In this document: piece after piece, positions 10,481 to 22,690 of the stretch
How positions within the stretch are numbered: position 1 is the stretch's first letter
Layout: each line of letters opens with the position of its first letter
NCBI GenBank assembly: GCA_029959085.1
Contig: JARWIR010000001.1
Span: 72,788,899-72,852,898, forward strand
DNA length: 64,000 nucleotides
Direction: 5' to 3'
Origin: Nemophila menziesii
Lineage: Eukaryota; Streptophyta; Magnoliopsida; Boraginales; Hydrophyllaceae
Notes under the pieces: generated by a model
The model's database searches: none
Seen by the model: the letters and a program-made list of their open reading frames with translations, nothing else
Told to the model about the DNA's origin: nothing
Position numbers and translations under genes: made by a program

Positions 10481-13400
10481 TTACATGCCCTAGATTGTTA
10501 TCACTTCTCTAATTTGTAAATCGTTCAGCAACAATGTTTCTTATTTAATAGCCATGGAACACGGCTACAAAAGGGTTTGCCACGTGCCATCTAATAATAT
10601 ACTCCAGTCCTTGGTTTGAATTCTCAAGAAACAATATAACTGACTGTCGATGGAACTCGTATAACATTCTCCAGGATTGTTCACATGGACTATCAAGTAC
10701 TTCTATGTAAAATTTTGTGTGTAAATGAGGTATATTAGCTTATATTATAGGTGTTCAACCAATGGTCCCTTGATATGTTTACCAACACTGGATAACTCAC
10801 ATATGAATGTATCATTAGGGTTTATGAAAACTTTCAAGATCATAGAGACATTAGTAGCTCGATAATACTAGCAAGTAGGAAACATTTCCCAGTGGAAACA
10901 GAAATAGTATGATAAGACGGGCGAATGTCAACATTATTAATCATTATCTCTACCCTGGGATTTTTATGAAAAATAAATCTGTTAGGCTTCCCATGTCAAT
11001 CGATAGATAATTTTTTAATGAGCTCCAGGTGATGGATGTAATAAACATGGCATCATTATAGGAGAAAACAACCCATTTGTTTCTTGATCACTAAATTTTG
11101 TCTCTTCTTTAATCCGAGAAACCTCTAGCAATTCTACATTTCCCTTCTTGAAATTAGCTCGATTTTCAAATTATTTTGGAAAATGTCTTTTTCGTCCAGG
11201 ACTCTGCCTTTTTGGATAGTAATATGCATTTTTTTTATGGGACTCTTCCATTTTCCACTTGTTTAATTTTCCTCCTAAGACCTTTCTTGTTTTGTTTGAG
11301 GACAATTTGGTTTAACCTCAAAAGTTTTTTACTTATTCACAATTTCTTTTAAAGGTGGCAATCTCCAAATCCTCAAGTATTATGATTTCACAAATGAGCA
11401 TACAAATATTTTTGGTTTTATGTACATATCATGTTTAATTAATAGGGTTCCCCATGGGATACTGGGATCTTCTTTTATCATGTACATGAGATCCTATTGT
11501 TATTTATTTCCCCTTTATTCACATGCCTCGCGATAACCCTTTTGCACTTACTAATTCAAAGCTTGAACTTTTTCCTAAATAAACATGAAATTTTTCCTTT
11601 CATCAGGAGCTGCATCTTCAATCTTGATATATTTTCTAGCCTTCTAAAAAGAAATTCCTACAAGGATTTTTGTCCCTGCGTTAAGAGGAGAAATGTAGTC
11701 ATGTAAGAGATTTATCTCATGAGTGGTGTGCTAAAATAATGATTCTATGAGTGTAAGGTTTCTATATTTCATGTTATATTTGTCAAAACTGAAATGTTGG
11801 CAAATCTATCTTACAAACTCTTTAAAAGGTGATATTTATATTCTTAACATATCCTCTGGACTGGGGATTCAAATTGGTAACCATTTATTTGCTTTTTTTA
11901 GGAATACTAATGAGAAAGTTCGACAATAAAATGAATATACAATTGTGGTGAGCCACATGTTCCTCCTCTACATACTAATATGTTTATGATGAACTATGGC
12001 TTTGTCATACAAGTGTCCAATCAGGGGCTTGAACCCCGATGAAGGGGTGACCTTCAAAATAGCCCTATAGAATGAATGGTATAAGCACATGATCTTAAAG
12101 CTCTGATTAATTGATATAGAGGTGGATATGGATATTAGTCTGGGACTTCTTGGTAAATAATGTGGTAAACCCATTATGGTGAGTCGGATCTTGATTCTGG
12201 GACCAATTGGTAGAGCATCATTATTTCTCAATTGGAATTGTAGAAAACCTATCTAGTTCCAAAAGAAGGCACCAATATAAAAGGGCACAAACTCTATCAA
12301 AATTATTTTTCTTCATTGTATTAGTTTTAATTAGATTTAGTACGCAATTTACTTTATCCTTCTTCGAATACATCAGCGGTTCTGAAGGCTATTAAAAAGG
12401 AGTGGGCCTACTATTGAGATTCTAATGATCAAGTTAGTGTTGACAATAGATAAGGATCGTCTTTGGTAGTAAATATTTTATGGAGCAAATAGTATTGAGA
12501 GTGTGTGTTTTTGTTTGAAAATGCATACATTAATTAAGAGACAGAGAGGTGTTTTAATAGATTTAGGTTTAGGTTTAACGTCCTAGGACTCCTCTGAGTA
12601 TCTGGTTTTCCAAGCAGAACTGGCTCCTCCTAACATAATGATGATTTTATAGGCTGAAGGTTTCTTTGCTAATAAGCTTAGAAAAGATTTAGCTTGTTGA
12701 CGACTAACTTATAGGCAATCAGCCTCATACTTTAATTTTACTATGAATAATCTTTTTTCTTGTCCCATATCTTCTCGCAAAGTATTTCCTAGTAAGTTTT
12801 TCATGCAAATGAAACCCCACACCAAACTAGGTTAGATCATAGACGAGGGATGGATTTCTAAGAAGCTAAGTTATCGCTTATATTCCTTCCTCAAAGATTT
12901 CAAACCAAGGTGTCTTTGTATCGACCGAAAAACTTTTGTTGTGTTTTTATTTATGCCAAAGTACAAACATGTAATAATTTTAGGTTATATTCACTGGAGG
13001 GTAACTTTGACCTATGAGAGAGTGCTCTTGTATTACTAGCAAAAAAAAATGACTTTTATATGATGATTATAATTATGATATCATACCAAATCTGATCCAA
13101 TTTATTGACCTTTTAACAAAAAAAATTTGAACGATGAATAAAATAAGCAAAAAATATAGAAAGAAGATTTTCCGGTTCAAAACTTAGCACAGAATATATC
13201 AAGATATTTAAATATTTTTAGAGTTGCATCCTCTTTAATAGATCCAGTCAAAATAATATATCTCTGCATCTTCTAGTATTTAAATTATATAATGTAAAAT
13301 CTCTAATAAATTTACTTTTACCTTCTGCCCAGCTAACCGATTATCGTCATTAAATAAGATTTTCCATCATATGACAAATACCAACCAACTTTTTTTCTTG

Positions 13401-13513
13401 GAAAGATGAATTAAAACGTTTCTTACAAAACTCTCTTAGGCACCTAATAAGTGAAAAAAAACTCTTCTTTCTCTTTTTCACTTTCTCTTACTCTTCATCT
13501 TTCAATATTTTTA
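10481..13513. other. 3 kb AT-rich intergenic DNA upstream of the MYB gene
   Basis: No gene recognised. On the minus strand 11090-11290 has a short coding-like stretch without an identifiable match. Several open frames of 60-90 codons show only AT-driven composition. The last few hundred bases hold the MYB promoter; a CT-rich leader (TCTTTCTCTTTTTCACTTTC-like, about 13465-13500) sits just before the ATG. No convincing TATA box could be fixed. Confidence 0.5.
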
Positions 13514-15928
13514 ATGGATTGGTTTGATTTTGGGGAGTCGTCTTCCCGCAAGTCCTTGTATAATAACTTTAAACCTGACTGGGACATTATTCAACAACCT
13601 ACAGAATGGACAGCTGACGAAAACAAAATCTTTCAGAACGCATTGGCTGAATTTCAACCTGACTCTCCATGTTTTTACGAAAACATAGTTTACAGGATCC
13701 CCTGGAAGTCAGTTGACGAGATCAAAAAGCATTATCAGACGATGAGTGAGGATGTTGTTGATTGTATCCCCGTCGAAAATGACAATCAGGTGAAACCTCA
13801 AGGGCAAAACCTGCAGGAGGTGATTATCACGTCAGAAAGTTCGTCTGCTCCACCTAAAGAGGTTAAGAAAAACATTAGCCAGCAGCGTTGTAGAGGAACT
13901 CCATGGACTCCAGAAGAACACCAGTATATCTCCTAAACATTCATTCTACTAAATATATAATTGACCTCTAAATTAATATCTTGTATACGCTTTTTTATTA
14001 AGGTTGCATGCTCTGATATCTCTCCTTTCCTTTGATCATTCATTGTTATTTTATTATTCTTCCATGTGAATTAGATGAGGAGAATCCAACTAAATTATTT
14101 TAACCTTTATTCTTGGAATATATAATACAATAGTTTTAGGATTCATTCATTTTTCTCTATCATTACATTCTTCGACCAAACATTCTCTTGCATAATCAGT
14201 GTACTTGTCGTAAATTTTTTAGTGGTTCAGCAATGAAATGAAGCGAATATATATGAAGTAGCTATAAATATGTAAATAATCTCATAATTAGGACAGACAC
14301 TGAGTATGAATCTGAGTAATGAAGTGTACTATTAGAAATGAAAGAATTACTAGTGAATGGGGTGAAGTTTAACTTTTCAGAAAAAAAATATTTTAAAATA
14401 ACACTTCCATTGGGATTTTCATCTAAATCTAAACATAAATAAGTCTGATACGGTAAACATATTCTAAGAATATAAAGAAAAAAATACAATTACAAAAGTG
14501 TTTTAAAAATAAAAACAGTCAGAGTGCATTTCTTATAGTATTTCTTTCAGCATAATTATTCATAGAATTAAAAGATAGAAAATACTTCTGATGGTGTAAA
14601 AGTTATTAATGTCAGATCAATACATATATAATGGTCTTGCACTTGTACATATAAGTCTGATGGTTTTTCGTTTTTCAGCAACTTGGTTAATTATGTTCTT
14701 CTCATGCTCGTTAATATTTAATTTTTTTCGATTAATTTTTTAAAGGTTGTTCCTGATGGGGCTGAACAAGTTTGGTAAAGGGGATTGGAAAAGCATTTCA
14801 AGTTCCTATGTGATTACCAAGACTCCAATACAGGTGGCTAGCCATGCCCAGAAGTATTTCCGTCGTCAAAACAGTTCCACTCCGATGGACAAGCGCCGTT
14901 GGAGCATCCACGACATCCAAACTGTTAAACCACACTCGCGCACTTCAATGTATCGTCAGAATATCAACAACAATCTCCCAAGAAAAGATGACAATCTGCT
15001 TCCCTTTCCGTCATCTAATTATGGCCTGATCAATCCAATCTTAAGAAAGACATATAACAATGGGTTAGGGCAGTTTGGTAACGTTTCTGATGATCAACGC
15101 AAATTGACCTCATCAATTAACTGTACATTGCCAGTAAGGAATAACCGCATGGTGTACAATGGACCTGAGGCATACCCTTTGATGAATCAGAATGAAAATC
15201 AGGTTCCTCAACCACACACTTTAATGTTTCGGAATGAGAATGAGAGTTCTCGCACATACCCTTTGGTAAATCAGAGTGAGTGTTTTGGCACATATCCACT
15301 ACAGAATCAGAATCAATTTTCTTGCACATACCGTTTGATAAATCAGAGTGAGTGTTTTAGCACATATCCTCTACAGAATCAGAATCAGAATCAGTGTTCT
15401 GGTTCATGCTCTATGGTATATCAGAATCAAAATCAAGTTATTGAGGCATACCCTTTAATGAATCCAAATGAAGTCCTTGGCACATACTCTTCAATTAATC
15501 AGAATGACTGTTTTGGTACACTCCCTCTACTAAATCGGAATCAGCTTTCTGGTGCATGCTCTACTCTGAATGAGAATGAAAATTATAATCAAAATCAGGT
15601 AGTTGAGGCATACCCTTTAATGAATCAAAATGATGGTTTTGGCACATACCCTTTGATAAATCAGAATGATTGTTTTGGTACCTATCCTCTTCTAAATCAG
15701 AATCAGTTTTTTGGTGCATGCTCTACACTGAATCAGAATCAGGTGTCTGAGGCATTCAGTATGTCCTACGATTATGAAAATTTATGCAGCATTACTGACG
15801 TTCAAAACTGCATAATTTTTCCCATGAATACTGAACTTCCAGTGGTGAACAATCAGGAAAAGAATCAGGCTTGTGATGCATATATGCCCTATGTGCTGCC
15901 TTTCAATGCGAACAATCAGTGGGAATAA
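13514..15928 (+). CDS. MYB-related transcription factor, DIVARICATA-like, Asn/Gln-rich C-terminus
   Basis: Two exons: 13514-13923 and 14746-15928, 530 residues. The intron (13924-14745, GTATAT...AAAG) splits a Gln codon; joining restores the expected [18 protein letters not shown]. Without splicing a stop follows at 13934. I chose the ATG at 13514 ([11 protein letters not shown]) over the one at 13451, whose extra 21 codons are low-complexity Ser/Leu/Lys from the CT-rich leader. Domain 1 (about residues 30-80, [11 protein letters not shown] to IKKHYQTM) is the N-terminal SANT/MYB domain. Domain 2 (about 128-178) starts GTPWTPEEH and ends in SHAQKYF (169-175), the signature of the plant DIV/CCA1-like MYB-related group, whose DIV members bind DNA in the nucleus and regulate development or stress genes. 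The tail (about 270-480) is an unusual run of Asn/Gln-rich near-repeats. No stop or frameshift is seen. Confidence 0.88.
15160..15775 (+). repeat. Intragenic repeat region encoding Asn/Gln-rich tail of the MYB protein
   Basis: About 600 bp inside exon 2 with imperfect, irregularly spaced repeats of AATCAGAATCAG and of a longer module ending in CATACCCTTTG or similar. It encodes alternating blocks such as TYPLx[15 protein letters not shown] and [11 protein letters not shown]. Codons AAT and CAG dominate. The reading frame is kept throughout. Confidence 0.85.
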
Positions 15929-16734
15929 TTAAATATTTATCCACCATATATAGTTATTTGGTAAAGTTGGTGTAGAGAAGTAGCAGAGCTAACTCTATAT
16001 ATGTACTTCGAATTCTTCTCTACTCCAGTACTTCAATGCTTGTCAGCTTTCAGTTTCGGTTGATTGGCATCCGCTTCGCATTGGCTGCAATTTCCAAACA
16101 AAATAAGACAAGATTTTCATCGTTGTGTCATGGGTTCTGTATTCATGGAAATATATAACCTCCTTAATTATCAATTATTTACGATTGTAGGAACTATAAT
16201 TATTAGAGAAGTTCAGATTTATTTTGTACTTATATGTGAGTGATACATGCTTTCAAAATATATATTAGAGTTATGCTTTAATTCATCAAAGATAACATTA
16301 TTTAATTAGTGATTTATCTTGCTCTAATGTGAAGCGAAGAACTTTGATATTAAATTGGCTATGAAAAGATTATAACAAAAAAGTTAATGTCCTCTCTCTA
16401 TATTTTTTCTTCAAGAGAGTTATGAAGCCGATATTATGGAAATGACGCGAATTATATATAAAAGCTATGTGGACAACTTTTTAACCTAAAATAAAGATAA
16501 TATATGTTGTTTTTCCTTTGGACATAACATCAATCCTCCGCAAAAGAGGTTAAGATTTAATGGGTAAATTGCAGGACCAAAAATAAACACTGCCTAGTAT
16601 TGAAGAGTTTTTAGGATATTTACTGAGTTTTCATCCTAATTTTTTTTTCTAAAGAACATAAAATGGCAAACACTCGTTTTGTGTCTAAGGTCAGAATAAC
16701 TCCAAAAAATATGAAATTGCATTTGATGTATGGT
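15929..16734. other. 3' flank of the MYB gene
   Basis: AT-rich, no open frame of note. It should hold the 3' UTR; no single polyadenylation signal stands out. Confidence 0.5.
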
Positions 16735-16739
16735 TATTC

Positions 16740-17043
16740 TGTTATGAATAGTAGTATTAATATTTATATTTAATTAGTTTATATTAATTATGTATATATA
16801 TTAAGTAGACAGATTATAGCCGTTGTACATTAAGTAAATATTAATTATATATATATTATAAATATATAGATTATAGCCGTTATAGTAGTTGTGTTTCAGT
16901 TACTATGTATGTAGATCTATAAATTACCATGTACATGAAGAAAATAATCAAGCAATCAATAAAGTTTCATTCTATTCATGTCTTTTAAGTTCTGCATTTC
17001 AATTCCTTGTTTTATTTCTCTGTAAACTAATTCATTCATTACA
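16740..17043 (+). repeat. 5' LTR of the TR-GAG element
   Basis: 304 bp, TG...CA. A duplicated motif AGATTATAGCCGTT occurs twice within it. AATAAAGTTTCATTC near 16960 may serve in RNA 3' end formation. Confidence 0.9.
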
Positions 17044-17079
17044 AATTGGTGCTTTCATTGCCTGATCTCTGCCTCAACC

Positions 17080-18249
17080 ATGGCCGAAGGTACACGTCTG
17101 AAAACCCTAGATGATATTGTGAAAAATCATCAAGAAAAAGTTTCCATTCATTCCACAAAACTCGACAATATTGAAGAAATTGTTTCAATTCACTCTACCA
17201 AAATCAATCAAATTCAGGAAACAATCACAAATCATTCCACAATTTTATCAGATCTTGTAACTAAAATTGCTTCTCTTGAAAGCAAACTTGACAGCAAATT
17301 GGATCGTATTCTGAAAGAAAAAACTGTTACTGGGCATTCGGATTCACCACAAATTAATCCTCCGCCTATAGTTCCAGTCGTAGCGATTCCACCACCACCT
17401 CCGCCAAGATTCTCAAACCCGTCTCCAATGGCTGTCCAGGCACGCCAGATGCGTTTAGATTCTCCGCGTATTGAAGGTATTGATCCATCTGGTTGGATTT
17501 TTAAGGCTGAACGTTTTTTTGATTACCATAGAATTTCTAGTGATCAGCGTCTCCTCATATGTTCATTTCATATGGATGGTAAAGCACTTCCTTGGTTTCA
17601 ATATATGACTCAAAACCGTCAAATTTCAACATGGGAGCAATTTTCTAGAGCCTTAGAAAGTCGATTTGGGCCTCCTGAATTTGAAGATCCACAAGGATCC
17701 TTGGCAAAATTAATGCAACACGGATCTGTGGATGAATATCAAACGCAATTTGAAGCACTTGCAAACAGAACAATTGGATTATCATCATCCTTTTTGGTCA
17801 GTTGCTTTGTTGCAGGACTAAAATCTGATATTAAAGCAGAAGTCCTGGCTTTTCATCCTATGTCACTTTCACATGCTATGGGTTTAGCACGCCTACAAGA
17901 GTCAAAATTGATGGAACTAATGAAAATAAACTCTGCTTGGTCTGGTTCTCCTGGTCCTCCTACTAATTCAGTACTATCAAGTTCAGAAACCAGTATACCT
18001 TCTCCACAAGTGAAACACACGGACCGATATAACATTCGTTGTTTATCTCCTTTCGAAATGCAAGTACGCAGAGAAAAGTGTCTATGTTATAATTGCGATG
18101 AACGATATGTGGTTGGGCATCGTTGTAAATCAAAGCCTCAATTGTTTCTTTTAGATTCAGGAAGTGATAATAATTGTTCTACTTCGGCGGCCGAAACGCT
18201 TCCAGATATATCTTCTAGTTCTGTTTATACCAAAGTTTATCAAGTTTAG
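17080..18249 (+). CDS. Ty3-type Gag protein of the TR-GAG element, 389 aa
   Basis: Intact frame from ATG 17080 (MAEGTRLKTLDD). Residues ~15-75 form a predicted coiled coil with repeated HSTK(L/I) heptad-like blocks. Residues ~88-110 are proline-rich. Residues ~125-245 are the retrotransposon gag domain (SGWIFKAERFFDYH, then LPWFQYM, ESRFGPPEFEDP and EYQTQFEALANR). A Cys-rich knuckle C-x2-C-x7-H-x-C lies at 336-349, the form seen in Reina/Tekay-like gags. The role is assembly of virus-like particles around element RNA in the cytoplasm. The stop is directly followed in frame by NLEDKVQFKEGGNV, the usual C-terminal end of full-length Ty3 polyproteins, so the gene arose by deletion of nearly all pol. 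Confidence 0.9.
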   Translation: MAEGTRLKTLDDIVKNHQEKVSIHSTKLDNIEEIVSIHSTKINQIQETITNHSTILSDLVTKIASLESKLDSKLDRILKEKTVTGHSDSPQINPPPIVPVVAIPPPPPPRFSNPSPMAVQARQMRLDSPRIEGIDPSGWIFKAERFFDYHRISSDQRLLICSFHMDGKALPWFQYMTQNRQISTWEQFSRALESRFGPPEFEDPQGSLAKLMQHGSVDEYQTQFEALANRTIGLSSSFLVSCFVAGLKSDIKAEVLAFHPMSLSHAMGLARLQESKLMELMKINSAWSGSPGPPTNSVLSSSETSIPSPQVKHTDRYNIRCLSPFEMQVRREKCLCYNCDERYVVGHRCKSKPQLFLLDSGSDNNCSTSAAETLPDISSSSVYTKVYQV

Positions 18250-18287
18250 AACCTTGAGGACAAGGTTCAATTTAAAGAAGGGGGCAA

Positions 18288-18591
18288 TGTTATGAATAGT
18301 AGTATTAATATTTATATTTAATTAGTTTATATTAAATATGTATATATATTAAGTAGACAGATTATAGCCGTTGTATATTAAGTAAATATTAATTATGTAT
18401 ATATTATAAATATATAGATTATAGCCGTTATAGCAGTTGTGTTGCAGTTACTAGGTATGTAGATCTATAAATTACCATGTACATGAAGAAAATAATCAAG
18501 CAATCAATAAAGTTTCATTCTATTCATGTCTTTTAAGTTCTGCATTTCAATTCCTTGTTTTATTTCTCTGTAAACTAATTCATTCATTACA
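18288..18591 (+). repeat. 3' LTR of the TR-GAG element
   Basis: 304 bp, same length as the 5' LTR with about 98% identity and no indels. Confidence 0.9.
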
Positions 18592-18596
18592 TATTC

Positions 18597-19270
18597 TTGT
18601 CTATTGTACGTAGTTCTGAAGAAAGTTACACAAGGTTAATGAGATTACCTAGAAATTTAACTATCACTCTATTGCTAAAAAAACAAATCATATAATATGA
18701 CAACTTGTAAAATTCTTTAATATTTATCAACACATTGATAGTTCTTAATAAATTCCGCTTACTTTATAACTAAGATTTTTGGTCCTTCAAATATATAATC
18801 TTGATAAAGTCATTTTAAAGAAATGGGTTTAATTACTAAAAACCTTAAGATTAATCTTTCCTGGAAACCTGAAAGCGGAGGATCTAAGAGTAAGCATAGT
18901 CAAGTATTTGGAGAAAGAATCATAGTTAAAAAATCATGAAAATCAACTAAGATTATAGGAATACATACATATACATGTATATAGGGGGAGAGACGGGAGA
19001 ACTTCATTAGATGTGAAATGTTAATGAGAATTCTAAGTGTATAAGATTATTATTGATTGATTTAAAATTTGATAAAAAGTGTTTGTGGAAAGATATCACC
19101 ACGAACGGATGAGGGGAGAGGGAGACTAACCTCATAATAAACTAAGAGGACCATACAAACATGAGATATATCTAAAAATTTACATGATAAAGTCAAAGAG
19201 TATCGACAAGAAATATCATGACTGTTACTAATAGATCACAAGTTTACCAAATCAACTATTACATTAAAGC
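18597..19270. other. AT-rich DNA, no gene seen
   Basis: No coding-like frame or repeat recognised between the TR-GAG element and the solo LTR. Confidence 0.5.
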
Positions 19271-19275
19271 ACAAG

Positions 19276-20788
19276 TGGTGGGGGCAAAGGTGTGATAAAA
19301 TAATAGATAAATAACAATCATACTAAAGAGCACACACCCTTGAGAACCACAGAACTCACTGCAAGTATCACAGATCGTTTGCAAGTTTTTTGCAAGTTTT
19401 AATGATAAGTCAAGTTCGTTCGCAGGGATTGTATCTGTTAGATCTACTTATATTTAACAAGCGTAGATGAATTCAGATGTTTAGAATAAAATATAAAATA
19501 ATATGAATAATTATCTGATGAGAAATAATAAATATGAATGTAAGTCTAATAGATTAGGGTCACTAATATGAGTCTATTTTACTAACTTGTTATTCTAACC
19601 TGTCATAGATTAAGCATTATATATTAACCAGGATTCTAAATTCTACCTAGCCTTTTCTAGGCTTAGGAGCAACCTCTCCACTACCAAGGATTCTTAAGTA
19701 ATGATTGGTGATTAAATCAAACCTTTATGGCTATCTAGTTAGGCGAAGGATCAAAACTAGACAATTATGTGGTGTTGTCAATAACTAAGATTAATCCTAA
19801 GATTGGCCAAATCTAGGGTTGTAACAATAAGTCAAAACACATAATAACAATATACGCCAAGCTCAATCAATTAAAATAACAAATAGTATTAATGAATTTA
19901 AGACAAAATAATAACCCAACAATTAAAAGTAAAACTTACAGAATAAAAGCGTAGAAATATGGGGAAGCATAGATCTATAGCTAATTACCCTAAATATAGA
20001 GAAGGTGAGATGTAGAAGAGGAGTGTGTCACTCTCTAACTTCTTCTTCTTGTCTTCCTCTATAGGTCAGCTTGCTTCTTGGATGAATAGCTTGATACCAA
20101 GGATGAATATTAATTTAAAGGACTAAGCTATCATTTAAAAGTGAGAAAATACAAGTAAGGACTAAGCTTAAGCTTGAAACTGAGCAAGGACATGTTTACA
20201 ATAATAAGGGGGTGTGTTTATAGGTGTTTTGGAAGCCCTAATTCGTTTTCTTGAAGGAGAAGTAAGTGGTGGACTCCAAGCCCAACTCTAATTCGTATGG
20301 AAATAAAGATAATTACTGCTGACTTGTTTTAATCATATCTTTTTCGTTATTAGTCGGTTTTTAGCCCATAAGATACCAAAAGAATCCTCACGGAATTATC
20401 TACGTCCCTATGAAAGGAATCTTCCAAAATCGGCTCGGTTTTGGAGTTATCACCACTTCTTTAGACGTAGGTGCATAAATTCAGATTTATTTAAAAGCTT
20501 TTCCTTTTCCTAATTGAACTCTGTTTCCTTCTATTTCCAATTATCATGCTTATCTCTTTCCATATCTTGTAGTCTTTTACTTGGACTCTAATTAATCTCC
20601 ATAATCTTTAAAGCTTCAAACTAAATAAATAATTAAACCCAATATGCTCTAAAAACAATAATTTACTAAATCAAAACTCAAAATGGAAAAGTGCACTATT
20701 TCTCAAGAAAATCAATTAGAAAGACTTCTAAATCACTAAAAATTATGTCTCATCTTAACATAAATCTATCACGAATGAGGAGATATCA
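19276..20788 (-). mobile_element. Solo LTR of an Athila-like element
   Basis: 1,513 bp. Read on the minus strand it starts TGATATCTCCTCATTCGTGA and ends CCCCCACCA. It is flanked by a perfect ACAAG duplication (19271-19275, 20789-20793). Its start is clearly related to the LTRs at 42109 and 47180 (shared GCATATTGGGTTTAATTATT and the AAGTCTAAAT-like region). No internal sequence remains, so it is the product of recombination between the two LTRs of an inserted element. The 1.5-kb length fits Athila LTRs. Confidence 0.85.
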
Positions 20789-20793
20789 ACAAG

Positions 20794-21172
20794 TGTACTA
20801 GCTATAAAACCAATCAATCTATATTCAAGTGACAATGTGAATCTTCCAAGGGAAGCTAATAGAATTCATCATCTAAGAATGATGAATAGATTCTAAGAAA
20901 ATCTAGTCTGAATTAGGATCTGAGTGTGATGAATATATTATAAGACAAGCTAGTATGCTTCGAGATCTAAGTGTCTCAGAAATACTTCCTACAATGACCA
21001 TGTTTCTTTGACAAACAGTCGATTATGGTTGAGGAGGGTATTTTCATCCCGATAATGATCTGACACTTAAATCATCTACAAAAATAATCCAACTAGGTGG
21101 AAAGAGAAGTCGTTCAATTAGAATTTGTACCTTCGTCTGAAAAGACACGACATATATGTAGATCATAATCAT
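20794..21172. other. AT-rich DNA, no gene seen
   Basis: Nothing recognisable between the solo LTR and the CACTA terminus. Confidence 0.5.
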
Positions 21173-21540
21173 CACTACTACACGGATGTTCTTCAGCGAG
21201 AAACCCTTTAGCAATGACCCGTAACTCCTCGCTAATGATCGTGTCTATAGCGAGAACATTATCCTCGCCTAAAAGTGGCTCGATTAAACGGTGGGCGAAA
21301 TTAATTAAAAAATAAATTTGTCGTTGCGGGTCCTCGCTAAAAATAGGTTCTTTTGCGAGGACTTGAATGTCTTCGTTAATGCCGATCTTTAGCGAGGACA
21401 ATATATCTCTTTTGCGGCGACTCAATTTACTCGCTAAATATTTTTCCGAATAAAAATCAGACATCGGGTAGTTACCCATTAATGCGAAATAAAACCCCAA
21501 AAAACTCAAAAAAAACTCTTCCAGATTTTTGCCTAATCCA
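21173..21540 (+). mobile_element. Truncated CACTA terminus
   Basis: Starts CACTACTACACGGATG and carries many copies, in both orientations, of a TTAGCGAGGA/TCCTCGCTAA-like motif over about 270 bp, the subterminal-repeat layout of CACTA elements. A chance 131-codon frame on the minus strand runs through it. No second end or transposase is found; the right boundary is uncertain because the sequence fades into AT-rich DNA before 21737. Confidence 0.6.
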
Positions 21541-22316
21541 CAAATAATTTATGGGTCCATCAATAAAGAAACTTTTTCGATACATCTAGCTCTTGTGGGT
21601 CCCATTTTCAAGCAAATTAATCCATCACTTTGTCCATAAATTGTATTTTTTCTAATTTTTTTGTTTGAATTATATAATTGTTGTTATATTTTGTAATAGA
21701 TAAGTGCAATTAGTAGTATTTAGGTGTTTTTAGGTGATATATTTTTGCCTGCTTTATTTGTTTTGTGATGCTCTGCTAAAGAAATTTCTTTACTTACTTA
21801 ATTAAGTAAAAAAAGGTGTGCCAGGAGAGTTTAGTGTATGATTCATACGCAATTAATAGTTACTAGGTTTATGAAAAAAATATGTTTATTTGTCACCATC
21901 GGAACAGACAACGGTACCATATTGGTATTGTGAATTAAATTTGGTCCCACATTTTACATGGCATAGATTGCTAACGTGGTGAAATATTTCATAAATTGAT
22001 GTGGTAACTATTTGAAATTCTAATTCTTGTTGATTTAAATATATTACTTTTTTTCTTATGTTGTACATGAAAAAAGCAACGTGACTTTTATAAGTAAATT
22101 CTGTCTTGCTATTCTGTGTGAGATTTAGTCACCGATTAATTCTCTTTTTTACCATCTATAAGATACCAAACAAATGATCGAACGATCTAAAATGGACCAT
22201 ATTTATTATAATATGCCACTCCTTCAAAGACAGAATCACTACTTTTTTGCTATAAAATTTTGCACGGACCATTTAACCCTTTCGTTATATCCAATATACT
22301 TTAGGTGAATCCCCTG

Positions 22317-22690
22317 TTACACATCATTTATTTTTCTATGTTCAATAATACAATTAGAATAATTTTTGCATATATCTCTAACAATTTTAAAGATAAGATT
22401 TTTGTTGTCATTTATCATATAGACACACGGTTCATCATTGTTCGAAAGGTAGTCATGGGGTTTTATTGATTCATTGATATTCCAAGCTCTACATGAATAA
22501 ATAGATCTCCTAACCTTATTGAAGATGGTTTCATCTAGACAACCATACCTGTATAATGGAAGTTGTTTTGACATCCATCTGATATGTAACATTGTTGTAG
22601 CGGCATGTGATGGTTAATTGAATGTGTATAGACTGGGCATAGCAACAGAGGAGAAAGTCTCGACATAAGGAATAAATATAATTCGGTAAT
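22317..22690 (-). pseudogene. Ty1/copia reverse transcriptase relic in unit 0
   Basis: Minus-strand frames encode YQMDVKTT (about 22580), CLDETIF and KVRRSIYS, then AWNINESIKPHDYLSNNDEP ending CVYM. These follow the order of copia RT (QMDVKTAFLNG, then RRSIYGLKQASRAWN and NEDEPCVYKK). Short deletions and frameshifts occur. The same relic sits in every unit of the right-hand array, so it was already there before amplification. Confidence 0.7.

Larger units (their letters stand above)
16740..18591 (+). mobile_element. Complete gag-only LTR retrotransposon (TR-GAG type, Ty3 origin)
   Basis: 1,852 bp flanked by a perfect target duplication TATTC (16735-16739 and 18592-18596). Two 304-bp LTRs start TGTTATG and end TTACA. 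They differ at about 6 positions, so insertion is recent. Between them is one intact gag frame and nothing of protease, RT or integrase. The purine tract AAAGAAGGGGGCAA precedes the 3' LTR. The sequence after the 5' LTR (ATTGGTGCTTTCATTG) occupies the primer-site position but is not the common initiator-Met type. Elements with terminal repeats and only gag are known in plants as TR-GAGs and must borrow pol functions. It sits about 810 bp downstream of the MYB stop codon, same strand. Confidence 0.92.

Noticed and set aside
21114..21509. 131-codon minus-strand open frame
   Set aside because: It runs across CACTA subterminal repeats and has no protein-like pattern beyond repeated codons.
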